From NCBI GenBank assembly GCA_023412805.1, contig JAEZRM010000095.1, forward strand, positions 1 through 64,000: DNA of 64,000 nucleotides, read 5' to 3'. The notes beneath the pieces are model-generated. The model was not told the origin of the DNA, made no database searches, and saw only the letters and a program-made list of their open reading frames with translations. The position numbers and the translations under genes are program-made. The first letter of the stretch is position 1; every line of letters starts with the position of its first letter. Origin of the DNA: Pseudomonadota bacterium (GTDB taxonomy: Bacteria > Pseudomonadota > Alphaproteobacteria > Rhizobiales > Hyphomicrobiaceae). Positions 8,368-17,416 of this stretch are shown here, piece after piece.

Positions 8368-8369
8368 TA

Positions 8370-10010
8370 TCACTCACCCGGCAGAACGTGCGCGCCGTAC
8401 GTCGCACGAAGCTCGCGCTTCGAGACCTTGCCCGTCGCCGTCATGGGCAGCGCTTCCGCGAAGATCACATCATCCGGCACCTGCCACGTCGCGAGCTTGC
8501 CGGCGACATGCGCCAGTATCCGCTCCTTGGTGACGTCGGCTCCGGGCTGCTTCACGACCACCAGCAGCGGCCGCTCCGTCCACTTCGGATGCGGCACACC
8601 GATCACGGCCGCATTGGCAACGCCGGGGCAGCTCATGACTGTGTTCTCGACATCGATCGAGCTGATCCACTCGCCGCCCGATTTCACCATGTCCTTGGTG
8701 CGATCGACGACCGACAGGAAGCCATTCGGGCTGATGCGCGCGACATCTCCCGTTCCGAACCAACCATCCTTGTCGAGCGCTGCCGCCGTCGCGGCCTCGT
8801 TGTTGAAATAGCCGTTCACGATCGCATTGCCGCGGACGAACAGCTCGCCGCTGGCCTTGCCGTCATGGGGCAGGCGCTTGCCGTCCTCGTCGACGATCTT
8901 GAGATCCACACCGAACATGCGCTGGCCCTGCACGGACTTCACGCGGACGCGTTCGTCTATCGACAGCGACGGATCGTTGGCGCGCTGCGGCGTGAATGTG
9001 CCGATCGGGCTCATCTCCGTCATGCCCCAGCCGTGCAGGACGCGAATGTCGAAGTCGCGCTCGAAGGTCTCGATCATGGCAGGCGGTGGTGCCGATCCGC
9101 CGACGATGACCTGGGTGAGATTGCGCGGCTTGCGGCCGCGCTGCTTCATCTCGGAGATGAGGCCGAGCCATACCGTCGGCACGCCCCATGAGGAATAGAC
9201 GTTTTCGCTTTCCATGAGGTCGAAGAGGCTCGCGCCATCGAGCCGTGGCCCTGGGAAAACGATCGGCGTGCCCGAGATGGCGGCCGCATAGGGCAGTCCC
9301 CACGCATTGGCATGAAAGAGCGGCACGACCGGCAGCACCGGCTTGTCGACGCCGAACGGCGAACTCACACAGGCGAGCGTGAAGAGCGTGTGCAGTACCG
9401 TCGAACGGTTCGAATAGAGCGAGCCCTTGGGATCGCCCGTCGTTCCCGACGTGTAGCAGAGCGCACAGGCCGCGTGCTCGTCCATCTCCGGCCATTCGAT
9501 CTCGGGTGCGCCGCTCTCGAGCAATTCCTCGTAGCATTGCAGGTTCGCGACCGGTGCCTCGGCCGGCATATGCGCCCGGTCGGTCATGGCAAAATAGCCC
9601 TCGATGGGGCGGAAGGCCGGGGCCAGCTTGGCAATGAGCGGCGCGAAGGTCAGGTCGAAGAAAAGGTACTTGTCCTGCGCATGATTGACGATGTAGCTCA
9701 TCTGGTCGGGCGCGAGGCGCGGATTGATCGTATGACAAACCGCGCCGATACCCGAGATCGCGTAGTAGAGTTCGAAATGCCGGTACGTGTTCCACGCGAG
9801 CGTTGCTACCCGGTCACCCGGCTTCACGCCGAGTTCGAGGAGGGCATTGGCGAGCTTGGCGACGCGCGGACGTGCCTGGGCGAAGGTGTAGCGATGGAGG
9901 CCGCCTTCGACCGTCGATGTGACGATCGTTCCGGGCCCATGCACTTCGGCGGCGAAGTCGATCAACCTCGAGACCAGCAACGGCTGGTCCATCATCTGCC
10001 CCTTCAGCAT
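8370..10010 (-). CDS. Acyl-CoA synthetase (AMP-forming), DmdB/AlkK-like
   Basis: Adenylate-forming ligase of 546 residues. Motifs: LCYTSGTTGDPKGSLYSNRS near residue 190, GWGMTEMSPIGT near 325, and TGDVARISPNGFLSVVDRTKD near 430, with the catalytic lysine region TATGKVSKRELR near the C-terminus. The length and the N-terminus (MLKGQMMDQPLLVSRLI) resemble medium-chain and 3-methylmercaptopropionyl-CoA ligases, which begin similarly. I kept the first ATG for that reason, although AAGGGG sits 6 bases before the later ATG at 9992. It is divergent from the beta-oxidation gene at 10130 and shares a 119-base promoter region, which suggests coordinated fatty-acid use. Confidence 0.9.
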   Translation of the reverse strand: MLKGQMMDQPLLVSRLIDFAAEVHGPGTIVTSTVEGGLHRYTFAQARPRVAKLANALLELGVKPGDRVATLAWNTYRHFELYYAISGIGAVCHTINPRLAPDQMSYIVNHAQDKYLFFDLTFAPLIAKLAPAFRPIEGYFAMTDRAHMPAEAPVANLQCYEELLESGAPEIEWPEMDEHAACALCYTSGTTGDPKGSLYSNRSTVLHTLFTLACVSSPFGVDKPVLPVVPLFHANAWGLPYAAAISGTPIVFPGPRLDGASLFDLMESENVYSSWGVPTVWLGLISEMKQRGRKPRNLTQVIVGGSAPPPAMIETFERDFDIRVLHGWGMTEMSPIGTFTPQRANDPSLSIDERVRVKSVQGQRMFGVDLKIVDEDGKRLPHDGKASGELFVRGNAIVNGYFNNEAATAAALDKDGWFGTGDVARISPNGFLSVVDRTKDMVKSGGEWISSIDVENTVMSCPGVANAAVIGVPHPKWTERPLLVVVKQPGADVTKERILAHVAGKLATWQVPDDVIFAEALPMTATGKVSKRELRATYGAHVLPGE

Positions 10011-10129
10011 GGCGCGCGTCTCCCGGATTTGTTATGCGCCAAGGTTAGACGCCACAGGGCGCAAATCCAAGCGCCCCGAAAGTCGCGCGCGCGACCGGTC
10101 GCGCCCGGCATCCAGCAGGAGGAAATCCC

Positions 10130-12226
10130 ATGGCCACGGCTACTCTGACCAAGTCGGGCGATATCGCCGTCATCCGCCTCGCGCATCCGCCGGTAAACGC
10201 GCTCGCGCAGGGCGTGCGGCAAGGCATCCAGGACGGCATTGCCGCCGCCAATGCCGATCCCGCAATCAAGGCCATTGTGGTTACCGGCGATGGGCGCGCC
10301 TTCTCGGCCGGCGCCGACATTACCGAATTCCGCTCGGGTCCGAAGCCGCCCGGCCTAGGGGAAGTGATTGACACCATGGAGGCATCGCCCAAGCCGGTGG
10401 TCGCAGCACTGAACGGCCTCGCACTTGGCGGCGGTCTCGAGGTCGCGCTCGGCTGTCACTACCGCGTGGCGAACAAGGCGGCGAGCCAGCTCGGACTTCC
10501 CGAAGTCAAGATCGGCATCCTGCCGGGCGCGGGCGGGACACAGCGCCTGCCGCGCATCATCGGCGTCGAAGCCGCGCTCGACATGATCACATCGGGCAAT
10601 CCCATCAATGCCGAGAAGGCCGCCAAGGTCGGCCTCGTCGATCGGCTGGTGGAAGGTGACGTCGTCGAGGGGGCCATCGCCTTCGCGCGCGAACTCGTTG
10701 CGGCCGGTAAGGGTCCGCGCCCGGGTAGCGCCACCCGCATCGATCCTGAGAGCGTGCCGGCAGATCTCTTTGCGAAGAAGCGCGCGTCCATCGCACGTCA
10801 TCCTTCCGGGCCCATGGCCGCGAAGAATTGCATTGCCGCCGTAGAAGCGGCGATCGGCTCGGACTACAAGGCCGGTGTCGCGCGCGAGCGCGAGCTTTTC
10901 CTGGAGCTTGCCGGCAAACCCTACGCGCGTGCGCTGCAATATGCCTTCTTCGCCGAGCGTCAGGCCGCGAACATTCCCGACATCGGCAAGGATGTCACGC
11001 CGCGCGACGTCAAGACGGTCGGCATTCTCGGCGCCGGCACCATGGGTACAGGGATAGGTCTCGCGTTCCTCAATGCGGGCTTTCCGGTGACGATCGTCGA
11101 AGCCAATCAGGAAGCGCTCGACCGTGGCGCCAAGCGCGTGCGCGAGACCATCGAGAGCAATGTCCAGCGCGGCCGCCTCTCCGCGGACGAAGGTCAGAAG
11201 CGGATCGCCAATCTCACGACGGCGCTCGACATCAAGGCGCTCGTGAATGCGGACCTGATCATCGAGGCTGTATTCGAGAACATGGCGCTCAAGAAGGAGA
11301 TCTTCGCGAAGCTCGATGCGGTCGCCAAGCCTGGCGCCGTGCTCGCCAGTAACACCTCGACGCTCGACGTGGACGAGATCGCCTCCGCGACCAAGCGGCC
11401 GCAGGACGTGGTGGGTATGCACTTCTTCTCACCAGCCAACATCATGCGGCTGCTGGAAGTCGTGCGCGGCAAGGCAACGGCGAAGGATACGCTCGCAACG
11501 GCCATGGCTGTCGCGCGGCGCATCGGTAAGGTGGGCGTCGTCTCGGGCGTGTGCTTCGGCTTCATCGGCAATCGCATGGTCGAGGCCTATCTGGAAGAAG
11601 CGCAAGCCATGCTGCTCGAAGGCGCCACGCCGGCCGATATCGACGGTGCGTTGGAGGCCTGGGGTCTCGCCATGGGACCGCTCGCCATGATGGATATGGC
11701 GGGCCTCGACGTCGGCTATCGCATTCGCCAGGAGCACGAGCTGACACCCGAGCGCGCGAAGCTCTATCGCGTGACCGATGCGATCGTCGAAATGGGACGG
11801 CACGGGCAGAAGACGGGCGCCGGCTATTATACGTATGGCGCCGATCGCAAGCGCCAAAGCGATCCCAAGATCGAGGAGATGTTCGCGAAGGAAGCCGCCG
11901 CGCAGGGCCTCGCCAATCGCAAGCCGAGGCCAGACGAAATCGTCGAGCGCTGCCTGCTGCGGCTCGCCAACGAAGGCGCGAAGATCCTCGATGAAGGCAT
12001 CGCGATGCGCGCCTCCGACATCGATACGATCTACCTCAATGGCTATGGCTTTCCGGGCTGGCGCGGCGGTCCCATGTGGCAGATCGAGGAGCAGGGGCTC
12101 GCGAAGGTCGCCGAGAAGATCAAGGCCTACGAGGCGCGCCATGGCAAACGCTGGGCGATCGCACCGCTCATCGAGAAGCTCGCGACGCCCGGCGGCAAGC
12201 TCGCCGATGCAGGCGTGAAGGGGTAA
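10130..12226 (+). CDS. Bifunctional enoyl-CoA hydratase / 3-hydroxyacyl-CoA dehydrogenase (FadB/FadJ type)
   Basis: Fusion enzyme of 698 residues for the two middle steps of beta-oxidation. Residues 1-190 form a crotonase domain with the oxyanion segment GRAFSAGADITEF and the GILPGAGGTQRLPRIIG glutamate region. From about 295 an NAD-binding domain begins (TVGILGAGTMGTGIGLAF), with the catalytic His in MHFFSPANIM near 430 and a repeated C-terminal helical domain (AMGPLAMMDMAGLDVG). Strong ribosome binding site AGGAGG upstream of ATG. It is a monomeric-type trifunctional homologue; the thiolase partner is not next to it. Divergent to the acyl-CoA synthetase at 8370-10010. Confidence 0.95.
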   Translation: MATATLTKSGDIAVIRLAHPPVNALAQGVRQGIQDGIAAANADPAIKAIVVTGDGRAFSAGADITEFRSGPKPPGLGEVIDTMEASPKPVVAALNGLALGGGLEVALGCHYRVANKAASQLGLPEVKIGILPGAGGTQRLPRIIGVEAALDMITSGNPINAEKAAKVGLVDRLVEGDVVEGAIAFARELVAAGKGPRPGSATRIDPESVPADLFAKKRASIARHPSGPMAAKNCIAAVEAAIGSDYKAGVARERELFLELAGKPYARALQYAFFAERQAANIPDIGKDVTPRDVKTVGILGAGTMGTGIGLAFLNAGFPVTIVEANQEALDRGAKRVRETIESNVQRGRLSADEGQKRIANLTTALDIKALVNADLIIEAVFENMALKKEIFAKLDAVAKPGAVLASNTSTLDVDEIASATKRPQDVVGMHFFSPANIMRLLEVVRGKATAKDTLATAMAVARRIGKVGVVSGVCFGFIGNRMVEAYLEEAQAMLLEGATPADIDGALEAWGLAMGPLAMMDMAGLDVGYRIRQEHELTPERAKLYRVTDAIVEMGRHGQKTGAGYYTYGADRKRQSDPKIEEMFAKEAAAQGLANRKPRPDEIVERCLLRLANEGAKILDEGIAMRASDIDTIYLNGYGFPGWRGGPMWQIEEQGLAKVAEKIKAYEARHGKRWAIAPLIEKLATPGGKLADAGVKG

Positions 12227-12262
12227 GCTTCGCGGTGCGGGAGTGTCGGTCGGCGCTCCCGC

Positions 12263-12613
12263 TCACTTCTTCTTGCTGCGCGACGCCTTGGGAAGCGAGC
12301 CATAGTAGGCAGCGAGCGCATTCATCTGGTCGTCGTCGAGTGATTGGGCCACGGAGACCATGGCCGGATTGTTACGCTCGCCATTGCGGTAGAAAACGAG
12401 CGTGTGGACGAACTCCTCGGGGTCCCAGCCTGTAATGGATGGAATGCCGTTGTCGGTACCGTCGACGCGGTGGCAGGCGCTGCACTCGCCGGAGAGATGG
12501 CGGCCGTAGGCGACCTTCTTCGCGTCGCTGGCGACCGCAGACCCCGTAAGCATCAGCCCGAGTGCACCAGCCGCGAGGCGGAAGCCTCCGGCATTCGATC
12601 CCGACCGCCTCAT
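12263..12613 (-). CDS. Small periplasmic c-type cytochrome (FccA/cytochrome c-553-like)
   Basis: Exported monoheme cytochrome of 116 residues. Residues 1-29 form a signal peptide (GGFRLAAGALGLMLTGSAVA). The heme-binding motif CSACH is near residue 46, with a likely axial Met in NPAMVSVAQSL near 83. It ends with a basic tail. Size and pattern match the cytochrome subunits of flavocytochrome c sulfide dehydrogenases and related class I cytochromes. Its ATG overlaps the stop of the upstream ArsR-type repressor gene (ATGA), so the two genes are co-transcribed and the repressor probably controls it. The flavoprotein partner is not found in the window. Confidence 0.87.
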   Translation of the reverse strand: MRRSGSNAGGFRLAAGALGLMLTGSAVASDAKKVAYGRHLSGECSACHRVDGTDNGIPSITGWDPEEFVHTLVFYRNGERNNPAMVSVAQSLDDDQMNALAAYYGSLPKASRSKKK

Positions 12614-12987
12614 TCCTTCTCCGGCAGCATGCCCTTGGCGCAGTAGTGACGATAGAGCGTGGCGACGATCTCCTTCGCCACGGTGTCGGTCAGCGAATAG
12701 TAGGCGAAGTGGCCGCGCCGCTCGGCCTTCACGAGGCCGTCGAGACGCAACCGCGTCAGATGCTGGGAGGTGAGACTCTGGCGCGCGCCGATGGCGTCGC
12801 AGATCTCCGTGACCGTCTTCTCACGCTCGACGAGCAGGCAGAGGATCATCAGGCGATAGGGGCTGCCGATCGAACGCAGCACGCCGGCTGCCTCCTCGGC
12901 GGCCCAGCGCATGGAGCTCAGCACCTCGCCGGCGGGCAGTTCGTCGTCGCCCTCCCGCGTCGCCTTGGCGAGCGCGTCCATGGACAT
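12610..12987 (-). CDS. ArsR-family repressor, BigR/SqrR/YgaV-like persulfide sensor
   Basis: Winged-helix repressor of 125 residues from the ATG at 12987 (MSMDALAK). The recognition helix region is RQSLTSQHLTRLRLDGLV and the wing is RRGHFAYYSL. Two cysteines sit in the positions known for persulfide sensing in BigR and SqrR: Cys50 (RLMILCLLVE) and Cys116 (TLYRHYC). They are 66 residues apart, exactly the spacing of BigR C42/C108 and SqrR C41/C107. A third Cys63 is extra. The start was chosen downstream of the promoter described at 13037-13065. It is translationally coupled to the cytochrome gene. Function as a sulfide/persulfide-responsive repressor is inferred from these cysteines and the neighbour. 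Confidence 0.85.
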   Translation of the reverse strand: MSMDALAKATREGDDELPAGEVLSSMRWAAEEAAGVLRSIGSPYRLMILCLLVEREKTVTEICDAIGARQSLTSQHLTRLRLDGLVKAERRGHFAYYSLTDTVAKEIVATLYRHYCAKGMLPEKE

Positions 12988-13027
12988 GATCCCTGATGCC
13001 TTCTCGCAACCGCCGGGTCGGCCGGCC

Positions 13028-13065
13028 ATTGCGCAATTAATATTCGCAAGTCGCAATATTTGCAA
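13028..13065 (-). promoter_or_regulatory. Promoter with embedded operator for the repressor-cytochrome operon
   Basis: On the minus strand a -35 box TTGCAA (13060-13065) and a -10 box TATTAA (13037-13042) are separated by exactly 17 bases. The motif TTGCRAATATT occurs twice in direct repeat at a 16-base period (13055-13065 and 13039-13049), and a perfect palindrome ATTGCGCAAT follows (13028-13037). The AT-rich block contrasts with the GC-rich surroundings. It lies 41 to 78 bases before the repressor ATG, as expected for an autoregulated operator. Confidence 0.72.
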
Positions 13066-13096
13066 TCCAGGCCCCCTCAAAGGGCCGAATTATCGT

Positions 13097-13576
13097 TCAT
13101 TTCTCGTGCTGCGGCGCCTCGAGCATGTCCTTGAGGCGATGTTGCTCCTCGGGACTGAGGGGCGCGGGGGCGGGTGTTTGCGTGCGCGCAGCCATGAGGC
13201 GCCAGCCGATGCCGGCAGCCGCGCCCGCGAGCAGCAGAAGCGGCGTCAGCCAGAGGAGCAGCGTGTGCATGCCGAGCGGCGGGCGCAGAAGTACGAACTC
13301 GCCATAGCGCGCAACGAGGAAGCGCGTGACCTCCTTATCGCTGTCACCCGCGACGAGGCGCTCGCGCACGAGCAGGCGCAGATCCTTGGCGAGCGGCGCG
13401 TCGGAGTCGTCGATCGACTGGTTCTGGCAGACAAGACAGCGCAGGTTCACCGATAGCGCGCGAGCGCGCGCCTCCAGCGCTGGATCGGCAAGCACTTCAT
13501 TGGGCTGAACGGCGAATGCGGTACCCGGGAGCAGAAGAGTGATCGCAAGCAGCGCGGCGTGGATGAGCGTTCGCAT
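13097..13576 (-). CDS. ccmH: Cytochrome c maturation protein CcmH (CycL)
   Basis: Periplasm-facing thiol protein of 159 residues for apocytochrome reduction before heme ligation. N-terminal signal sequence or anchor (residues 1-22), then the redox motif LRCLVCQNQSI near residue 45-55, the helix-rich region VRERLVAGDSDKEVTRFLVARYGEFVLLRPP, and a C-terminal membrane helix (about 105-127). Last gene of the ccmI-E-F-H operon; it starts 6 bases after the ccmF stop codon. Length and layout are standard for CcmH/CycL. Confidence 0.96.
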   Translation of the reverse strand: MRTLIHAALLAITLLLPGTAFAVQPNEVLADPALEARARALSVNLRCLVCQNQSIDDSDAPLAKDLRLLVRERLVAGDSDKEVTRFLVARYGEFVLLRPPLGMHTLLLWLTPLLLLAGAAAGIGWRLMAARTQTPAPAPLSPEEQHRLKDMLEAPQHEK

Positions 13577-13582
13577 GGCGCC

Positions 13583-15568
13583 CTACTCCGCCGGTACCGC
13601 TGCGGGCATTCGACGCCGCGAACGGCGCGGCGCACCGACGCGCAGGCGCCGGTCGCTCAGCGAAAAGGCGCCACCGATGAACATGATGATGGTTCCGATC
13701 CAGATGAGGCGCACGAGAGGATTGAAGTAGAGCCGCACGGACCAGGCGCCGTCACCGGCTTCATCCCCGAGCACGACATAGAGATCACCCGCGAGCGCGA
13801 CGTGGATGCCCGCCTCGCTCGTCGCCTGGGCCGGTGCGTTGTATTGGCGTTTGGATGGCGTGAGCTCGGCAATGCGTGTTTCACCGCGCGACACCTGCAT
13901 GACGCCAATGACTTCGCGGTAGTTCGGCCCCTCCCGCGGCGCCACGCCCGTAAAGGTAATGTCATAGCCGGCCATATGCGCCGTCTGGCCTGGACGCATG
14001 GTAAGGATCGTTTCGCTCTGCCAGGCGCTCATCGCGGTGATACCGATGACCATCACGCCGACCCCGGCGTGCGCAATCGCCGTGCCATAGACCGAGCGCG
14101 GCAGGTTCCTGAGACGGCGCAAGACCTCGGCGCGATCGGCCTGCCCCGCTTTGGCGCGGAACAGAAGCTCGCTGATAGCGCCGCCAATCACCCAAACGCC
14201 AAGTGCTATCGCAAACGGCGCGAGCCATGGTCCACGCCACATAAGCGCAAACACGACGGCGATGGCGGCGATCGAGATGAGGCCCGCGATCATAAGGCGC
14301 TGCATGACGGCAGCCACGTCACCACGTTTCCAGCCGAGCAGAGGCCCGAAGGGCAATGCGAGCAGCAGCGGCACCATGAGCGGCACGAAGGTTGCATTGA
14401 AGTAGGGCGGACCCACCGAGATCTTGGCGCCGTTGATGGATTCGAGCGCGAGCGGATAGAGCGTGCCGACGAGGACGGTGCCGGTCGCGGTCGTGAGCAG
14501 CACATTGTTGAGGACGAGGCCGCCTTCGCGGCTCAGTGGCGCGAAGATCCCACCTTGCCGGAGGCTCGGCGCGCGCCAAGCGTAGAGCATGAGCCCGCCG
14601 CCGATGAAGAACATCATGATCGCGAGAATAAACACGCCGCGCTTGGGATCGACGGCAAAGGCGTGCACCGATGAGAGCACGCCCGAGCGCACCAGAAAGG
14701 CACCCATGAGCGAGAGCGAAAATGTCAGGATCGCGAGCAGGATCGTCCAAACCTTCAACGCCTCGCGCTTTTCCATCACGACCGCGGAATGCAGGAGCGC
14801 GGTGCCCGCGAGCCAGGGCATGAAAGACGCATTCTCGACGGGGTCCCAGAACCACCAGCCGCCCCAGCCGAGCTCGTAATAGGCCCACCACGAGCCCATG
14901 GAGATTCCAACCGTCAGGAACATCCAGGCGGCGAGCGTCCATGGCCTCACCCAGCGCGCCCAGGCGGCGTCCGTACGGCCTTCGATGAGGCCGGCGATGG
15001 CGAACGAGTACGCCATGGAGAAACCGACATAGCCCGCGTAGAGGAAGGGTGGATGAAAGGCGAGTGCCGGGTCCTGCAGAATGGGATTGAGCCCGCGGCC
15101 TTCGGCCGGCACGGGATCGAGGCGATCGAACGGGTTCGAAGTGAGCAGGATGAAGAGCAGGAAGGCGAGCGCAATCGAGGCCTGCACGCTCAACACGTTC
15201 GCGCGGAGTGTCGTCGGCAGGTTCGAACCGAAGGCCGCAACGGCCGCACCGAAGAGTGCGAGGATGAGCACCCAGAGCAGCATGGAACCCTCGTGGTTCC
15301 CCCACACGCCCGAGATGCGATAGATGAGCGGCTTCGTCGAATGCGAGTTCTGGTAGACGTTCGTGACCGAGAAGTCGCTGACGATGTAGGCGTGCGTCAG
15401 CGCCGCAAAGGCGAGGATCAGGAGGCCGAACTGCAGGAGCGCGGCGGGCTCGCCGAGTGCAATGAGGCGGTGATCACCGATGCGCGCGCCCCACGCCGGC
15501 ACGATCATCTGCACGAGGCAGACGAGAAAGGCGAGCACGAGGGCAAAGTGTCCAAGCTCGACGATCAT
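13583..15568 (-). CDS. ccmF: Cytochrome c heme lyase subunit CcmF (CycK)
   Basis: Large integral membrane protein of 661 residues with about 15 hydrophobic helices. The tryptophan-rich periplasmic heme-handling motif WGGWWFWDPVENASFMPWL is near residue 245, with conserved histidines in neighbouring loops. It takes heme from holo-CcmE and passes it to apocytochrome c with CcmH and CcmI. The start is the ATG at 15568 (MIVELGHFALVLAF), the conserved N-terminus of the family; a 63-residue arginine-rich upstream extension in frame is not real coding. It lies 19 bases after ccmE and 6 bases before ccmH. Confidence 0.97.
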   Translation of the reverse strand: MIVELGHFALVLAFLVCLVQMIVPAWGARIGDHRLIALGEPAALLQFGLLILAFAALTHAYIVSDFSVTNVYQNSHSTKPLIYRISGVWGNHEGSMLLWVLILALFGAAVAAFGSNLPTTLRANVLSVQASIALAFLLFILLTSNPFDRLDPVPAEGRGLNPILQDPALAFHPPFLYAGYVGFSMAYSFAIAGLIEGRTDAAWARWVRPWTLAAWMFLTVGISMGSWWAYYELGWGGWWFWDPVENASFMPWLAGTALLHSAVVMEKREALKVWTILLAILTFSLSLMGAFLVRSGVLSSVHAFAVDPKRGVFILAIMMFFIGGGLMLYAWRAPSLRQGGIFAPLSREGGLVLNNVLLTTATGTVLVGTLYPLALESINGAKISVGPPYFNATFVPLMVPLLLALPFGPLLGWKRGDVAAVMQRLMIAGLISIAAIAVVFALMWRGPWLAPFAIALGVWVIGGAISELLFRAKAGQADRAEVLRRLRNLPRSVYGTAIAHAGVGVMVIGITAMSAWQSETILTMRPGQTAHMAGYDITFTGVAPREGPNYREVIGVMQVSRGETRIAELTPSKRQYNAPAQATSEAGIHVALAGDLYVVLGDEAGDGAWSVRLYFNPLVRLIWIGTIIMFIGGAFSLSDRRLRVGAPRRSRRRMPAAVPAE

Positions 15569-15587
15569 GGGCGGTCGCCTCCTCGCA

Positions 15588-16070
15588 TCACTTCCTCTCC
15601 GCGGCGGGCTGCGGCGCGGATACGGCGGGCGGTGGCGCGCCGTGCTGCCAGAGGCCCTTCTCCTTGAGCGCGTCCGCAACCTCGCGTGGCATGTAGTTCT
15701 CGTCGTGCTTGGCGAGCACGGTATCGGCGCGGAAGATGCGCCCGCCTTCGAGCGCACCCTCGGTCACCACGCCCTGGCCCTCGCGAAAGAGATCGGGGAG
15801 CACGCCACGATAGCGCACGGTGATCTGCTCGGCCGTGTCCGTGATCGCGAACTCCACATCCGTGCCCTGGCCGCGCTTCACGCTCCCGACGGCAACGAGG
15901 CCGCCAAGACGAATGCGCTGGCCTTCGGGGACTGCCTTTGCCGAGAGATCGCTCGGCGTGTGGAAGAACACGATCGAGTCGCTCAAGGCCATCAGCACGA
16001 GGCCGACAGCAGCGGCAAGCACCACGAGGGCGCCGGAAATCAGAACACCTCTGCGGCGGCGGCGGGTCAT
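15588..16070 (-). CDS. ccmE: Heme chaperone CcmE (CycJ)
   Basis: Membrane-anchored periplasmic heme chaperone of 160 residues. An RRRRR-rich start is followed by one transmembrane helix (about residues 8-30), then an OB-fold domain. The covalent heme-binding histidine with its following tyrosine is present in VLAKHDENYMP near residue 125. The C-terminal tail is flexible and Pro-rich. The ATG at 16070 overlaps the ccmI stop codon by four bases. Confidence 0.97.
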   Translation of the reverse strand: MTRRRRRGVLISGALVVLAAAVGLVLMALSDSIVFFHTPSDLSAKAVPEGQRIRLGGLVAVGSVKRGQGTDVEFAITDTAEQITVRYRGVLPDLFREGQGVVTEGALEGGRIFRADTVLAKHDENYMPREVADALKEKGLWQHGAPPPAVSAPQPAAERK

Positions 16071-17260
16071 GAGGAAAGCCCCAGCGTGCGCGCGAGCGAG
16101 CTCAGCGCTTCGAGAGCCGCCGTCTCCGCCGCGAGTGCCGTCCGCGCCCGCTCGAGCGCGGCGATCGCATCGTCGCGGCGGCCGAGGACCGTATAGGCGC
16201 GGATGAGACGCTGCCAGCCCTCGAGATCCTGACCGTTCTCGGCAAGGCGCTTGTCGAGTCCGCTCACCATGTTCTCGATCACGCGCTTGCGTTCGTCTTC
16301 TGGAAGCTGCTGGATGGCGCGGACATCCTCGCGCGCGAGCGCCGGGGCCATGCCCGTCGGCGTCGCTTCGACCTTCCCATCGGGCACGGGATCGGTGGGC
16401 AATCCGAGCTTGCGGCGCACGGTGCGCCAACGCTCGGCAACTGTCGGACGCCAGGGTGCGGCAGCATCACCTTCAGTCAGCAACTGCGCATAGGCCTTCG
16501 CCGCTTCCTCGGAGCGACCGTCCTGCTCGGCAGCTACGGCCAGCCAGAAACGCGGCTCCAAGCGCTCCGGTGCGAGCGCGCGCAGGCGCTCGTAGGACGT
16601 GCGCGCGATCTCGGTGACCATGCCGTCATTCGCGAGTACGTGCGCCTCTGCGAGACCGGCAAGACGCTCCGGGCTCTCACCGACGAGCCGCAATGCGCGT
16701 CCGAAGGCATCGGCCGCCTCGTTATAGCGGCCCATACGCAAATAGACGGGCGCGATCACATCCCAGCCGCGCCCATCCTCGGGTTGTGCGCGCAGACGCG
16801 CCTCGACCTGTGCAACGAGCTGTTCGACGCCAGGGCCGGTGGTATCGGGCGCGCGCGCCGCAAAAGGCTGACCGGGCTGTCCGGGCGTGCCGATAGCGAG
16901 ATAGACGATGACGGCGAGCACAGGCAGCGCGCTCGCGAGTACCATGCCGACCATGCGCACATCCATGCGGGTCGGCACCGGCACATGCGCCTTCGCCACG
17001 TCGCCAGCCGCGAGCAGCCGGCGCGCGATCTCGACTCGCGCAGCCTCGGCCTCGGCTTCGGCAATCAGGCCCCGCGCGCGCTCGGCTTCGATCTCGGCAA
17101 GCTGGTCGCGGTACACGGCCGCACTCGCGGCCGCAGTAGGATCCGTTGATGAGGGAGACTGCGCCTGTGGGTCGGCGGGTGCGGCGCCGGCGAGCAGCGG
17201 ACGCAGCAGCACGCCCACCACGGCCGCCGTCAATAGCGCGAACCCGACCCAAAGCAGCAT
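16067..17260 (-). CDS. ccmI: Cytochrome c maturation protein CcmI (CycH)
   Basis: Apocytochrome chaperone of 397 residues. Two membrane helices (residues 1-20 and about 100-122) flank a cytoplasmic loop with the typical AEIEAERARGLIAEAEAEAARVEIARRLL pattern. The periplasmic remainder carries TPR repeats (ARLRAQPEDGRGWDVIAPVYLRMGRYNEAADAF, then RFWLAVAAEQDGRSEEAAKAY). It presents apocytochrome to the CcmF/CcmH lyase. First gene of the ccm operon; the 156 bases upstream separate it from the sensor kinase and should carry the promoter. Confidence 0.95.
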   Translation of the reverse strand: MLLWVGFALLTAAVVGVLLRPLLAGAAPADPQAQSPSSTDPTAAASAAVYRDQLAEIEAERARGLIAEAEAEAARVEIARRLLAAGDVAKAHVPVPTRMDVRMVGMVLASALPVLAVIVYLAIGTPGQPGQPFAARAPDTTGPGVEQLVAQVEARLRAQPEDGRGWDVIAPVYLRMGRYNEAADAFGRALRLVGESPERLAGLAEAHVLANDGMVTEIARTSYERLRALAPERLEPRFWLAVAAEQDGRSEEAAKAYAQLLTEGDAAAPWRPTVAERWRTVRRKLGLPTDPVPDGKVEATPTGMAPALAREDVRAIQQLPEDERKRVIENMVSGLDKRLAENGQDLEGWQRLIRAYTVLGRRDDAIAALERARTALAAETAALEALSSLARTLGLSS

Positions 17261-17416
17261 CGCTTACCTCGTCAGCACGCTCCCGCCCCGGAACGTCACC
17301 AATTTAGAACCCGTCAATAAGGATGACCTGGGGCCCTTGCAAGGCAAGCCACTGGCATGGCTGTGGCATGAGGTCCTTGGGGAGCGTCAATTACGTACGT
17401 TCATCGCCCTGCGGCA

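Noticed and set aside
8024..8369. Considered whether the repeats encode small proteins (ATGGACTTGGAG inside the tag reads Met-Asp-Leu-Glu)
   Set aside because: The frames differ between copies and no ribosome binding site or conserved peptide follows.
15569..15757. In-frame upstream extension of ccmF
   Set aside because: The 63 residues are Arg/Pro-rich and overlap ccmE; the family begins at MIVELGHFAL.
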